The notes under the pieces are model-generated. The model did no database searches, was not told where the DNA came from, and saw only the letters and a program-made list of their open reading frames with translations. From Burkholderia sp. E7m39 (GTDB lineage: Bacteria; Pseudomonadota; Gammaproteobacteria; Burkholderiales; Burkholderiaceae), in assembly GCA_001319865.1 (NCBI GenBank), contig BBSL01000254.1:1-57930 (forward strand): a stretch of 57,930 nucleotides of DNA, read 5' to 3'. Positions 36,528 through 47,021 of the stretch are shown here, piece after piece (positions within the stretch are counted from its first letter, which is position 1; the number at the start of each line of letters is the position of its first letter). Position numbers and translations under genes: made by a program.

Positions 36528-37286
36528 TCATGCAGCGACGGGCGCCGAGGCGCTATCACTGGCTGGTGCAACTGCTACCGGATTCTGTGCCCGCTTCGCA
36601 GGTACTTTCTTCGTCACCGTTTTTTTCGCTGCGGTTTTCCTGACGGCGGCCTTCTTCGCCGGTGCGGGTTTTGCTACTGCCTTGATCTTCTTCGTGGCGG
36701 CCGATTTTCCCGTCACCTTTTTCGTCGCGGCTTTTTTTGCGATTGCCTTCCCAGGAGAAACCGCCTTCGAGCCCGAGGCACCCTCTTCCGTGGCGGCAAT
36801 CAGAAACTTCGAACGATCTTTGGCACCGGCCAGCCATGCCGGTGCCGGACCGCGGCCACTCCATGTCGCCCCACTCTTCGGGTCACGGTACTTCGGCGCC
36901 TGGGGGCCCTTCACGTAGTTGCCTGCCTTCGCCGGCTTTTTCGCAGTTAGGGGCGGTTGCTCAGTGCTGCCATCGATCAGAAACTTCGTCCGGTCACGTG
37001 CGCTCGCAATCCACGCCGGCGCGCGGCCATGTCCCGTCCAGGTGGCACCCGTCTTCGGATGACGGTACTTCGCCGCTGCTGCGGGCCTGGCAACCGCTGC
37101 GGCGCCTGGCTTGCGGCCACGCTTCTTACCGCCGGTGTGGGCTGCGATGTCGGCCACGGTCAGGCCATGCTTTTCCATGATGTCACGGATCTTCGCGATA
37201 ACTCCGGCCGACTGCTTCGCGGCAAGCGCTTCGGCCTGAGCCTGCAACCTGGCGATTTTCGCCTGCACGTTTTCGAGCGTAGTCAT
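36528..37286 (-). CDS. H-NS-family protein with two DNA-binding domains and H1-like tail
   Basis: A 252-aa protein. Residues 1-50 form an H-NS-type coiled-coil oligomerisation helix (NVQAKIARLQAQAEALAAKQ). Two copies of the H-NS C-terminal DNA-binding motif follow: YRHPKTGATWTGHGRAPAWI (about 75-95) and YRDPKSGATWSGRGPAPAWL (about 132-152). The last about 85 residues are a Lys/Ala-rich histone-H1-like tail (KKAATKKVTGKSAATKKI). Standard H-NS has one DNA-binding domain, so this version could bridge or load DNA more tightly. It likely silences AT-rich foreign DNA and is divergent from another H-NS-type gene. Confidence 0.85.
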   Translation of the reverse strand: MTTLENVQAKIARLQAQAEALAAKQSAGVIAKIRDIMEKHGLTVADIAAHTGGKKRGRKPGAAAVARPAAAAKYRHPKTGATWTGHGRAPAWIASARDRTKFLIDGSTEQPPLTAKKPAKAGNYVKGPQAPKYRDPKSGATWSGRGPAPAWLAGAKDRSKFLIAATEEGASGSKAVSPGKAIAKKAATKKVTGKSAATKKIKAVAKPAPAKKAAVRKTAAKKTVTKKVPAKRAQNPVAVAPASDSASAPVAA

Positions 37287-37475
37287 GCTTTCCTCATTCT
37301 GTATGTTGTCGTGGCCGAACTATGCCAGCAAGCAAGACTTACGTCGATAGTGGGGGCGCTACAATTACGAGAATCGCAGACTCCCAAAGCAGAACGGCTG
37401 TCCGCAGATCATGTGGAAGGACAGTTTGACGGCACTCACCGACGGAACCGATATGGATGAACGTAAGCGGACAGC

Positions 37476-37778
37476 ATGATTGCTTATCTCCGTCACCGGA
37501 TGGAAGAATATGGCATTGAGCCGGACGACCTGGCTTCGGCAATAGCCGGTGATCAGGAAATCCAGGAGCGAGCCCGATATCGAAATGCGACTGGGGATAC
37601 ATGGACAGGCGACGGAGAAATGCCCCAGTGGCTGAAGCAGGCGATTAGCGCGGGACAGCGACTCGATCACTTTGAGACGGCGTCAGCCTCACCAATGCCA
37701 GATACGCGACAAAAGACCATCGACTGGCGCGACGACCCTTTCGCCGGGAGCCCACTCGCGCGACAGCACGCCGACTGA
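37476..37778 (+). CDS. Short H-NS-like DNA-binding protein
   Basis: A 100-aa protein with an H-NS C-terminal-type motif (YRNATGDTWTGDGEMPQWLK, about residues 35-54). Its N-terminal part (MIAYLRHRMEEYGIEPDDLA) is too short for the usual oligomerisation domain but resembles its second half. It may act as a dominant partner or antagonist of full-length H-NS; this is inference. It is divergent from the two-domain H-NS gene, with about 190 bp between the starts. Confidence 0.7.
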   Translation: MIAYLRHRMEEYGIEPDDLASAIAGDQEIQERARYRNATGDTWTGDGEMPQWLKQAISAGQRLDHFETASASPMPDTRQKTIDWRDDPFAGSPLARQHAD

Positions 37779-38383
37779 CGAGTTCGCTTTCGGACTGGAC
37801 GAATGCCGCTTGCGATGTTGAGTTCGATAGAGCAGGCCTTATTCCCTGCCAGTTAGTGGGAAAGCGCGAGGACGGAAAGGCCGTCCGGCACATCGCGTCG
37901 ACAGCATCTCCACTTCTCCGGATTTCTCGGTTAGAACCGACGACGCCTGGAAATCCTCACCTTTACCGGCTGGACGCCTGAAAACGAAGTGCGCCTGGTG
38001 CACCCCGGATCGTTCGACGTCGGGTTTTATGTCAAACGATCCCGTCCGCCTCGCCTTCCCCGCCGTTGCCCGCTATGCCGTTGATCGGCCAAACCCGCCG
38101 TTGACACGAGCATCGGCCAACGGCTGCTGTGGTCGGCATTGCCGACGTCGACCTGAGACGAGTCGAACGGCGGCTTGGTTCCCCTTGGAGGTCAGCAGAC
38201 AACCTAACACGGTCAGACAGCGTCCTCCAGACGGAAGATTCAGCCGGACCCATGTCCAGCGAACTGGAGCGCCAATAAGCGGCAGCTTGCGAAGTGACCC
38301 GATCGGGCAAAAGCGAACGGTCGACATTGACGACGGGATCGTTGACAATCGTTCTCCCTGTCCGAATCAAAAAGGAGCCCGCT
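37779..38383. other. Intergenic region, no supported gene
   Basis: About 600 bp. Near 37950-38085 a start-less frame reads LTFTGWTPENEVRLVHPGSF, which has protein-like composition and may be a gene fragment. Nothing else is supported. Confidence 0.35.
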
Positions 38384-39016
<633 letters not shown>

Positions 39017-39221
39017 AATGCCGGTGTGGTGTGCCGCTGAACGTTCGGTTTTTGGAAACGGGACCGGCTCTTGTGTGTCGGGTTATGTTGGCGATCTAGC
39101 TGACGGTGTCGACCGGCAGGAACCGGCCGACCAGCGCCCCACGACCGGGCACCGCGATCACCTCGGGCACTGCTCCCATGCAAAAGGCAATCGTGTTCAT
39201 CGGCTCCGAAGGAACGAGGTA

Positions 39222-39838
39222 ATGAAAATACATCGCATGCATTGCTTTGGCCGTACCGATGAAAGCGGCAACACCGCAGTCGTCATCGAGGGCTCAACGC
39301 AGCCTGAAGCAGAACGACTGCAGTTCGCCGAGCAACAAGATGCCAACTCAACCGTATTTGTCGACACCAATGCTGCCGGCGACCCGCAACTCGACTATTA
39401 CTACCCGCACGCCCGCAGCCCCTTTGTCTGCATGCGACGCTCGCGGCCAGCGCGATATTCTTCGAGCGACATCCCGATACCGGGTACCTTCGGTTCGTCG
39501 CGAGCATGCATCGACAGGCTCTTGAAATTGAGCGCGTTGACGAGGGTGTTTTCGTTGGCGTGAGCGCGCAGCGTTGCCCGCCATTGATCAGTGACATACC
39601 CGAAACTGCCAAGTTGTTGCGCCTTAAACCGACGGACCTGATAGGCATACTGGTGCCAGCATCGGTTGGGAGCGCAAAGCTTCTCGTACAGGTGGCGAAC
39701 GATTCTGTGCTGAACTTGTTGCACCCCAACCTTGCAGGCATTGTCGACTGGAGCCGCAAGCACAGTGTTTCGGGCATGTACGCGTATTGCCGTCGTCGTG
39801 ACGTTGACCGGGGCGAACGTACTCTGCTAAGAGAATCA
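39222..39838 (+). pseudogene. PhzF-family protein, frameshifted and truncated
   Basis: An AAGGAACGAGG site precedes ATG at 39222. The first frame reads MKIHRMHCFGRTDESGNTAV...QLDYYYPHARSPF. Near 39424-39436 it must switch frame to continue as HATLAASAIFFERHPDTGYL, then VANDSVLNLLHPNL and GMYAYCRR. PhzF proteins (isomerase family of phenazine biosynthesis) normally run to about 260-300 residues; here similarity ends near 39838, where the convergent HNH gene ends. The usual SET active-site Glu appears as NST. Frameshift, truncation and lost Glu make it inactive. Confidence 0.65.
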
Positions 39839-40573
39839 ACCGAAATGGGCCTTGCGATGGCAGTTCGGGCAGAGCGCTACCGCGTTTTCTACGCTATCGC
39901 CTCCGCCATCTGCAAGTGGCGTCGTATGATGTACCTCAAGATATGGTGTGTCGTCGGACCGCCTGATAAAGGGGGCGGAATTGCCGCAAGCTTCACAGGT
40001 TCCGTTAGCCCGGAGAAGGACCTCGGCTACAACATAGGGATTTCGATTGAAAATTCTAGTTTTCACTTCGTAGACACGTGGTGATGACTTTGAGAAGGCG
40101 GCTGATTTTAATCCTCGCTCGGACGAATGCATCGCCATTGCGTTCGTTACGTTTTGCCCGAGGAAATCTCGGTAAGCGTGTTCCAACAGAAGAGGCTCTC
40201 GCAATTCAAAAAGAAGAACATACAAGTCGCTGGGGTTGAGTCTTCTCCTAAAGTTCCATCCTTGCTTTTTGTCGCTTGGCGCAACGTCAGTCCAATTTTT
40301 GTTGCGTGCAGGTGTTGGCATGATTTTGCCAACGGTCCACATTATTATTACACTATCGTAGTTAGTTAGGTGTTCAATATTTACCCGCCAGTATGCGAAT
40401 TCAAAAGACGGGGATTTTTGATCGAGGCTTCTAATCTTGATGTCGTGAGCTAGTGCGGCCTCTCGAATGCCCCTGACCCATTCGATTCGTTTTTGCTCCA
40501 GATCTTGTAATGCAAAATTTGATTTATCGAGCTCCATGGCAGCGCCGCCCGGATCCGTCAATGGTTTGGACAT
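39836..40573 (-). CDS. HNH endonuclease domain protein
   Basis: A 245-aa protein with a C-terminal HNH nuclease: CEACG, then LEVHHTTPLADGGGDSVENA and LCPNCHRKAHFG (about residues 195-245). The two CxxC pairs bind zinc and the HH-N-H residues bind the catalytic metal. The N-terminal about 180 residues form an uncharacterised domain that would supply specificity (IRSLDQKSPSFEFAYWRVNI, then MPTPARNKNWTDV). This fits stand-alone restriction-type or defence nucleases of the McrA group. The ATG at 40573 has GGGAA about 8 nt upstream; M13 is an alternative. It converges with the phzF remnant. Confidence 0.8.
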   Translation of the reverse strand: MSKPLTDPGGAAMELDKSNFALQDLEQKRIEWVRGIREAALAHDIKIRSLDQKSPSFEFAYWRVNIEHLTNYDSVIIMWTVGKIMPTPARNKNWTDVAPSDKKQGWNFRRRLNPSDLYVLLFELREPLLLEHAYRDFLGQNVTNAMAMHSSERGLKSAAFSKSSPRVYEVKTRIFNRNPYVVAEVLLRANGTCEACGNSAPFIRRSDDTPYLEVHHTTPLADGGGDSVENAVALCPNCHRKAHFG

Positions 40574-41185
40574 TGAATTTTTCCCATGTTTCCGACATAT
40601 TCAAACACAGACCATCAATGATACTATTTTGATTTGGTGCAAAGACGATTTTTGAAATCGAACATCTGGAAAGCAATTCTGTAGCGGCCCGACCGAGACC
40701 GGTCTAGGAATGATCGACCCGATCAACGGTCAGCCATTGGCATGCGGGTGTACGACGACGATCAATTGGGCGGCAGGCCACTGTCCGCCAGGACGTGAGT
40801 TGCGCTTCCCATTCCGGCGTTCGTACGTTCCGTGCGTTTTCTGGCGGTTTTCAAGAAAAAAACACTTTCGGATCAACGCGTTGAACATCCGTCTCATTGC
40901 AAAAAGCTGTGAGGACGCGCAAGCTTGCTAGGTGCGGTATTTTTACGCCGTGACCGCCAGATTTTGCACAGATCGAATGAATACCCGGTTAGCGCGATCA
41001 GTTTCAAGCGACTTTACGCCGTCTCATTCGCTACGACCTCCTCGGTCCCGTCCCTGAGTCGACGCACCGTGTTCGATAAGCATTACCGCACTTTGATCCG
41101 CACGGTAGCGCAGACATTTGGCTGGCGACGCCGTCGCTCGACGCAGCCATCACGGGTGGTAGCCGCAGACCTGGACAAGTTTTGA
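40574..41185. other. Intergenic region with a repeat copy
   Basis: About 610 bp without a supported gene. It carries a third, shorter copy of the CCGCCAGATTTTGCACA core (about 40955-40971) seen in the inverted repeat at 8.6-8.8 kb. The copy sits in a frame reading RDRQILHRSNEYP, like RQILHKKDDYP at the other site. Confidence 0.45.
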
Positions 41186-41536
41186 TCAAGCTGATCTCAT
41201 ATACTTGACAGTCACGGTTCCAGCAATTTTGTTCTTTCCGATTTCATAGTCAGGGTTGAAAGTTGCGAGCCGATGTGCGGCAATGCCAACGGCGGATGCG
41301 ACGCCGACGACACTTGCTACGCCAGAGAAAAGCGATCCTGCCATAGCTGCTGCGCGGTACTCAGTATAGACGCGGCAGCTAAGTCGCTGCTTTTCGATTC
41401 GCTCCTCAATCTTTTCTACGACCTTAGTGATGTCGCTTACGTCAACGACCTGGAAAGATGCGTTTTGCTTGACAAGCCGATCAATCTTTTCAATGTCGAG
41501 ATCGTCGGAGGAGAATTTGAGAATATCAATTGTCAT
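41186..41536 (-). CDS. Small hypothetical protein with one membrane helix
   Basis: A 116-aa protein. It opens MTIDILKFSSDDLDIEKIDR, has a charged coiled-coil segment (ITKVVEKIEERIEKQ), a Gly/Ala/Ser/Val-rich hydrophobic helix (AAMAGSLFSGVASVVGVASA, about residues 62-85) and a short C-terminal part. A membrane-active role is possible. The family is unknown, and no partner gene is adjacent. Confidence 0.55.
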   Translation of the reverse strand: MTIDILKFSSDDLDIEKIDRLVKQNASFQVVDVSDITKVVEKIEERIEKQRLSCRVYTEYRAAAMAGSLFSGVASVVGVASAVGIAAHRLATFNPDYEIGKNKIAGTVTVKYMRSA

Positions 41537-42550
41537 GGAGTAGTCTTGCGGAGTATTTTAGATGCGCTTCTGTACGGTTTCAAGAGACCACCAGAAAAGA
41601 GAGAGCGTTTTCACGCCCCGACACTTGCAGTGACTCGCTGAACCGCGATTAGACCTGCTCGTCGAATACAGGCATTTTCGCGCGTCCTGCGGGGCATGCA
41701 GATCACACTCAACACCTTGGCGAGACACCTTAATGAGCGTCATAGGAAGACGCTGAACTATGAAACACACGAGAACAACTCCAACCAACTATTGCATCGA
41801 CCGGTTGGACCCACTCGTCTAAGGAGTCGTTCCGGGTCGACAGGACAAGGGGTGCAGCAGAGCAGTCCCCTCCGCCAACCCAGGTAACGCCCGCGAGCTC
41901 TGCGCGGCTTTGCGTCAACTTTAGCGGTCGCAATCATCCGTGCCTTTAGATCCTCATCATTGATGCAGCTAGCAGCGAGTTCCCGTGCTGCTCGAGACGC
42001 TGTCGCCACCTCGTCACATTCTGAATCTTGATATCGACCAGCGGATCTCCGGTACAAGCCATGATATCTACGTTCGACGGTCGATGAAGAGAAATTCCCG
42101 CGCCTTTCGCTAAACATTTTGACTTCCGGTGAATGCAGTGCGTAGCATTTGCCTTCCGTTTTTGCGCCAAGATTTGACTCGCGCGACCCATCAATTCGTG
42201 CAGCATCCTGCGCCCAGTGGAAGCCACCGATGGGGCCTGAAGCTCTACGTCCCTCATCGCGCGAGCGCAACGTGCGCAGCGCCGGCTTCATGCGCTTGTG
42301 CTGCTTCGCATGCGCGTAGCGGCCATATGACGCGTCGCGTGCGGCGCGTTTTCATTGTAGTTCTGCCGCAGCATCATCCTCTACTATCACGTCGATTGAG
42401 ACTGGAAGCGGCGCGGGCCGCCATCACGCTGCGGTGACGCAGTGAAGTCTCCAGCAAGGCTGAATACCTACGCAGAATTTGCGTGCGTGGGGCGAAACGT
42501 CCGAACCGCTCGGCCCATTGAGCAACGCTGCGTGGAGGTTCTGCAAGCCC
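41537..42550. other. Region with possible gene debris
   Basis: About 1 kb between the small membrane protein and the dynamin operon. Minus-strand frames at 41758-42291 and 41946-42257 overlap each other and lack convincing starts. The former contains a protein-like stretch (EVATASRAARELAASCINDE). It is probably decayed sequence; no terminator for the dynamin operon could be identified. Confidence 0.4.
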
Positions 42551-42883
42551 CTATCGCCCAAGCCGGGATAACTCTCTCTTCCTGGTTGTCCACCCCGAAA
42601 TCTCCGCGTCGAAAAACTCTCTGCAAATCGCTTCGACCTGCGCTTTCGCGAACAGCCTCTGCGCCTGCGGCAAGTCATCCACAGCTCGCATGACCCGCTC
42701 TCGTTGCCGCTTTGCTTCGACGATCGCCAGCGTCAGCTCATGCACCGACTTCTGCCGCGCGCCAAACTCCCGAACCGCCGCTTCACGGCGACGTTCCATC
42801 GCGAGCCGGCGGGCGTTTTCCAGTTCGAGCGCTTTAATCAGCGCCACGATCTCGGCTGCCACGACTGCCAAGTCATTACTCAC
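42551..42883 (-). CDS. Small helical protein, last gene of the dynamin operon
   Basis: A 110-aa, almost wholly helical protein rich in Glu/Arg/Ala (IKALELENARRLAMERRREA). It probably forms a coiled coil. It overlaps the 146-aa gene by 4 nt (ATGA, 42880-42883) and so is translated with it. No family is recognised; it is likely an accessory partner of the GTPases. Confidence 0.6.
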   Translation of the reverse strand: MSNDLAVVAAEIVALIKALELENARRLAMERRREAAVREFGARQKSVHELTLAIVEAKRQRERVMRAVDDLPQAQRLFAKAQVEAICREFFDAEISGWTTRKRELSRLGR

Positions 42884-43320
42884 GGCTTATCCGCCGCAGG
42901 GGCACCCTTATCGGCAACTACAGTAGCGACCAGTTGCGTCAAGGTATCGACAACGCCCTTTTGCGCAGCCGGATCAAGCCGATGCAGATCCTGCATCACT
43001 ACGCGCACCAACTCTGCAGCCGCTTGGCCACGCGTGGTGATCGTGTCCTTCATCACCATCAAGCGGTTAGTCTCGGCATGCAGTGCATCGCACACCGCGC
43101 GGCTTTTTGCTTCGATCTGGGCGACATCGGCTTGCGACTGTTGCTTGATGCGCCAGATCTCGACGACGCCCTGCGCGATCGGCGCAATCGCCTGTATTGC
43201 ATTCGTTCCGCTATCGATCAGCGTGGCTGCCTGCTGCACCCTGGTTGCGGGCACCGGTGTGCTGCCCGTCGTAGTGGCCGGCGTGCTGCGCATAGGCAAG
43301 TCGATAAAATCGTCGCTCAT
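42880..43320 (-). CDS. Helical accessory protein of the dynamin operon
   Basis: A 146-aa protein with a Pro/Thr-rich N-terminus (MSDDFIDLPMRSTPATTTGS) followed by long helices (ATLIDSGTNAIQAIAPIAQG, QQSQADVAQIEAKSRAVCDA). It begins 18 nt after the 609-aa dynamin gene and overlaps the 110-aa gene by 4 nt. The helical regions fit a coiled-coil partner or scaffold for the GTPases. Function unknown. Confidence 0.6.
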   Translation of the reverse strand: MSDDFIDLPMRSTPATTTGSTPVPATRVQQAATLIDSGTNAIQAIAPIAQGVVEIWRIKQQSQADVAQIEAKSRAVCDALHAETNRLMVMKDTITTRGQAAAELVRVVMQDLHRLDPAAQKGVVDTLTQLVATVVADKGAPAADKP

Positions 43321-43338
43321 GGCGTTTCCTTTCCTGCA

Positions 43339-45168
43339 TCAGGCTTGATTGGTCGAATTGAGACGTTCGCGAAGGTTCGCGAGTTGCTTCTTAGCCGCGC
43401 GAACCTCTGCGAGGCGAGCATCGCGGTCGGCATCGGGCGCGGGCGACGGATCGATATCGCCGTACAACGCGTCGACGATATCGTAGTTAGCCTGTCGAAT
43501 CTCGGGCAGATAGCCCTCCAGCAAATCGCTCTTCACAGTGCCCGTCCACTCGTCGAACGCCCTGACGCTCGATTTGAGCAGATTACCTTGCCACACCTGC
43601 GCTTCGTATACGAAGGTCACCAGTTCGGTAATCACCAAGACGGCGACATTGAGCCGTTCGAGCATTTTCTTCGTGAAGATGCGGCCGATCTGGTTATAAA
43701 CCTCCCGGCTGAAGCGCGTACCGAACAGCCGCCCGACGCGCGCCACAATGCTCTTCACAAAGTTGCCCGCGCCTGCCGCAGCGCCGCCCACTCCGCCCAT
43801 GCCGCGCAACATCGAGTTCACAGCAGATCCGGTCAAACGCTGCGCCAGCGTGGCAGACAAGCTTTTCGCAAACTTATATACCGGGTCTTCGCCCTGAAGC
43901 GCGACGGTCTTGTCGAGTTCGGCAATCGTCGTGTTGGCGATCTCTTCGAGCCGCTGATTCAACACATCGATTTCGACGGCCAGATGATCTTCGATCGCGC
44001 GCCCAATGCCGCGCACCTCGAACGGAAGGCAGTGCCCCGCGATCCACTGCGCGCAGTCCGCGTAACCGAGCCACTTGTTCGACGACATGATGTCGGCCTC
44101 GACGCGCTGCATCGCGGCGGCGGCGAGTTTATCCACAAGGTCGGGCAGAGCGGCTTCGAGCCTGCGTATTGTCTGGTCGATTTCGAGATGCGATTGCGCC
44201 CTCGCGCCATCGGCAAGCTCGACGGCCCGTCGGATTGCGGCGTATTGATCGGCGTTTGCGCTCAAGCCGGCTTCTTCGCGCTCCAGCGCAGCGTACGCAT
44301 CGTCGACGATATCGAACAACGTTTTTTGCAGCCGCCGTTGGGTCGCCTCGAGCACCGCCGGCGCGAAAGCATGTACGCGCACTTCATCCCACAGTGCCTG
44401 AGCATCCATCGTCCGACGCTGCAGCGGACCATCTGCCGCCGCGCGGTTAGTCGAGTGGATGATCTGCACCGATACCTTACGTTTCAGCCCGTCTTCAGCA
44501 AGGTGCAGGATTTCCGCGACCCGCTTATCGTTGATGCCGCAACCATCTGGCGCGCGATTGATCGCCAGCACCACGGGAATATTCGTGTCATGCGCAGTGG
44601 CCGCCGCAACGGCTTCGCACAAGTCCTGGTCCGACTGCCCGAAGCCAGTCCGATACCCCGCCGTAAAGACGATCACATCGCTTTGCGGCAGAAAGGTGGT
44701 CAACACTTCCTCGTGCTTGCTCAGCACCGCGTTATACCCGGGTGTATCGAACACATGCATGCCGACGTGGCCCGGCGCGCCCGGCTTCGTGCGCACCTGG
44801 AGTCGCAGAATGTCGTCGCCCGGTTCGATGCTCTGTGCGCAGAACCGGTCATAGTCAATCGCTTCTTGCGTCGCATCGCGATAGATCGCGAAGAAACGCG
44901 GCTCAACCTCGTTGCGGCACACAATGTGCGTGACGACGCCCGTGGTCGGTGTCGCGCTGACCGGCAGCAACACTTTCTCCATCAACGCATTGATCAACGA
45001 AGACTTGCCGGTACTCGTTTCGCCCACCACGGTCACATAGGCCTGCGGCATCGCAAACCGCTGCAGCACCAGCACCGCGAGGCTCGAGCGCTTGTCGTCG
45101 CCGTACGCGGCGAGCATGTCGGCGAGCGCGCGCGCGCCATCGGTCCATTTTTGTTGCGACGGATTCAC
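43339..45168 (-). CDS. Dynamin-like GTPase (609 aa)
   Basis: G1 P-loop GETSTGKSSLINAL (about residues 49-62), a Thr-rich switch I (SATPTTGVVTHIV), G3 DTPGY (141-145) and a G4-like stretch INRAPDG. The G4 motif deviates from NKxD. Behind the G domain lies a long helical stalk-like region. A Gly-rich hydrophobic stretch (MLRGMGGVGGAAAGAGNFVK, about 475-495) could insert into membrane. Bacterial dynamins oligomerise on and remodel membranes. I chose the GTG at 45168, which overlaps the upstream stop as GTGA; a 53-codon extension upstream is improbable. Confidence 0.8.
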   Translation of the reverse strand: MNPSQQKWTDGARALADMLAAYGDDKRSSLAVLVLQRFAMPQAYVTVVGETSTGKSSLINALMEKVLLPVSATPTTGVVTHIVCRNEVEPRFFAIYRDATQEAIDYDRFCAQSIEPGDDILRLQVRTKPGAPGHVGMHVFDTPGYNAVLSKHEEVLTTFLPQSDVIVFTAGYRTGFGQSDQDLCEAVAAATAHDTNIPVVLAINRAPDGCGINDKRVAEILHLAEDGLKRKVSVQIIHSTNRAAADGPLQRRTMDAQALWDEVRVHAFAPAVLEATQRRLQKTLFDIVDDAYAALEREEAGLSANADQYAAIRRAVELADGARAQSHLEIDQTIRRLEAALPDLVDKLAAAAMQRVEADIMSSNKWLGYADCAQWIAGHCLPFEVRGIGRAIEDHLAVEIDVLNQRLEEIANTTIAELDKTVALQGEDPVYKFAKSLSATLAQRLTGSAVNSMLRGMGGVGGAAAGAGNFVKSIVARVGRLFGTRFSREVYNQIGRIFTKKMLERLNVAVLVITELVTFVYEAQVWQGNLLKSSVRAFDEWTGTVKSDLLEGYLPEIRQANYDIVDALYGDIDPSPAPDADRDARLAEVRAAKKQLANLRERLNSTNQA

Positions 45169-47021
45169 GCGGCCACCTCGCTGACACGGTTTCGCAAGCT
45201 CTCCACTGCTTTGCGGTCGGCTTGCAAGGATTCGGCGGCGCGCGATTTCTCGTCGGCCGACATGTTCAACATGCCCAGCGAGCGCTTTTGCTCTTCTTCG
45301 AATTCGCTCGTTTTCGACGCACGCCATGCATCGAGCACGGTTTCAAGCTCGGCGCAGAATTCCTCCGCAATCCGGCTAAGCGCGCGAGACGTTTCCTCAA
45401 CGTAACGGTCGATCGCAGCGAACACATCGCTTTCCACCGCCTTGATGCGCAACTCGGTGATACCTTCTTTGGTCTTGTTGCCGATCCACAGACCCGCGAT
45501 GCCACCGAGCAGTCCCCCGACCACCGCGCCTACAGCCGTACCGACAGGCCCGAGCGCCGTGCCGATCAGAGCGCCGGCTTCCGCCGCAGCCCAGACACCC
45601 GCCGCGCCCCCGCCGAGGCCGCCTGCGATGGACCCGAGTCTTCCGCCCAGATTCTCGAATTTGGTGGATTCCTCCTTGTCGACGGCGAATCGCAAATCGG
45701 GCGCATCGGCGCTCCACGAGTCGAGTCCTTCGAGGTCGCCGCGCAGACGATCTTGCGCAGCGAGCGCGTCCTGCTGGATCTTCTCGAAGATGTCGTCGGT
45801 CGCTTGCGACTGTTCGTCGAATAGCGCCTGCTTGAGTCGAGGGCCATCGACGATGCCGGCGCGCATCTTGGTGCGCATGCGGTTGCGCAGTTCCTTTGCC
45901 ATATCGCCGCTCCAGGTCCGCAACTGCTGGTGGACGGTACGGCGGAACGAATCGGCATCGTTTTTCATTTCGGCTGCGCGCTCGTCGATGCCCTGCAGAC
46001 GTTCGATGAAGCGCTGTGATTCCTGCTGCATATGCTTCTGGTGTGCGCTTCGATCGAGTTTTGCTTCGTCGAGGCGGCTGTCGATCATACGCATCAGATG
46101 CGTCAGGTCCGCGTCGAGCGCGCCCATGACCGCTTTGGCAACCCGGCCACTCCACGCGCCGCCGAAGCTATCGAGCTCTTTGCGCAGTGCCGTGAGACCG
46201 GACAGATCAGCCAGACGCGGATCTGCACGCAAGGCCGCATTGAGCGCCTGATAGCCGTTCACCACGCGAATCTCAGGAGACTTGTCGGCCCGGATGCCCG
46301 CCTGGCCCGCAATGCTCTGCAGCACTTTGATGTTATGGGCCCGGCTTGCCATCGATTCTTCGTCGGTTTCGTCGTTCCAACGGTTCTGCACGAACAGCGC
46401 GGTCGGCAGCGACGACCACTGCAGCGATACGAACATCGCTTCCGAGCGCGTCAGCGGCGGAACGGTACGCAGCATGAAAATCACGCCCACCGCTTCGGAT
46501 AGATACCGTTGCGTGGTGGCCTTGTTCGCGGCAGTCAGACTGCCGACGCCCGGAAGGTCAACCAGCACGAGGCCATGGCGGAACATGTCGCGATCGGATT
46601 CGAGCACCACACGCGCCACCTGTTTTTCGTTGCCGGGATTGTGTTCGTTGTGAACCACCAGCCGCAGCGCCTCTTCTGTGCACGGCAGCGACTCGCTACG
46701 GCCGTCGAGGTAATGCACCGTCGCGTGACGGCTTGCCCGCGCCGACCACGAGATTTCGACGGGCACACAGGTAGTTTCGTCGGCGTCGATCGGCAGTACC
46801 GGCGCGTCGAATGCGAGCGCGTTGAGCAGCGTGCTCTTGCCGCTGCCCTGAATGCCTGCGATCGGCAACACAAAGCGCTCGGCCTTCAATTGCTTCGCGT
46901 ATGCCGAGAGCCGTTCCGCCAGCCTGGGCGAGCCGGCATCGGAACGCGGCGGATCATACTGGCTGGCGAGTGTGGTCAGCGTTTCATCAGCGAGCAAAGT
47001 CAGCATAGTCTGCTTGTTCAT
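45165..47021 (-). CDS. Dynamin-like GTPase with glycine-zipper segment (618 aa)
   Basis: G1 GIQGSGKSTLLNAL (56-69), switch I around DADETTCVPVEISW, G3 DLPGVGS (155-161), and G4-like VQNRWND (about 204-210). A helical stalk follows. A Gly/Ala-rich amphipathic segment at about residues 475-530 (LGSIAGGLGGGAAGVWAAAE, LIGTALGPVGTAVGAVVGGL) resembles glycine-zipper membrane-insertion elements. It ends in a coiled coil. The start at 47021 overlaps the stop of the 213-aa gene as ATGA, and its own stop overlaps the next dynamin's GTG. GTP-driven membrane remodelling is the expected activity. Confidence 0.82.
   Translation of the reverse strand: MNKQTMLTLLADETLTTLASQYDPPRSDAGSPRLAERLSAYAKQLKAERFVLPIAGIQGSGKSTLLNALAFDAPVLPIDADETTCVPVEISWSARASRHATVHYLDGRSESLPCTEEALRLVVHNEHNPGNEKQVARVVLESDRDMFRHGLVLVDLPGVGSLTAANKATTQRYLSEAVGVIFMLRTVPPLTRSEAMFVSLQWSSLPTALFVQNRWNDETDEESMASRAHNIKVLQSIAGQAGIRADKSPEIRVVNGYQALNAALRADPRLADLSGLTALRKELDSFGGAWSGRVAKAVMGALDADLTHLMRMIDSRLDEAKLDRSAHQKHMQQESQRFIERLQGIDERAAEMKNDADSFRRTVHQQLRTWSGDMAKELRNRMRTKMRAGIVDGPRLKQALFDEQSQATDDIFEKIQQDALAAQDRLRGDLEGLDSWSADAPDLRFAVDKEESTKFENLGGRLGSIAGGLGGGAAGVWAAAEAGALIGTALGPVGTAVGAVVGGLLGGIAGLWIGNKTKEGITELRIKAVESDVFAAIDRYVEETSRALSRIAEEFCAELETVLDAWRASKTSEFEEEQKRSLGMLNMSADEKSRAAESLQADRKAVESLRNRVSEVAA

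Noticed and set aside
42934..45405. Long plus-strand open frame (about 823 codons) antisense to the dynamin genes
   Set aside because: It is the complement of clearly recognisable GTPase motifs. Its product is His/Arg-rich with no domain. It is a GC-rich shadow.
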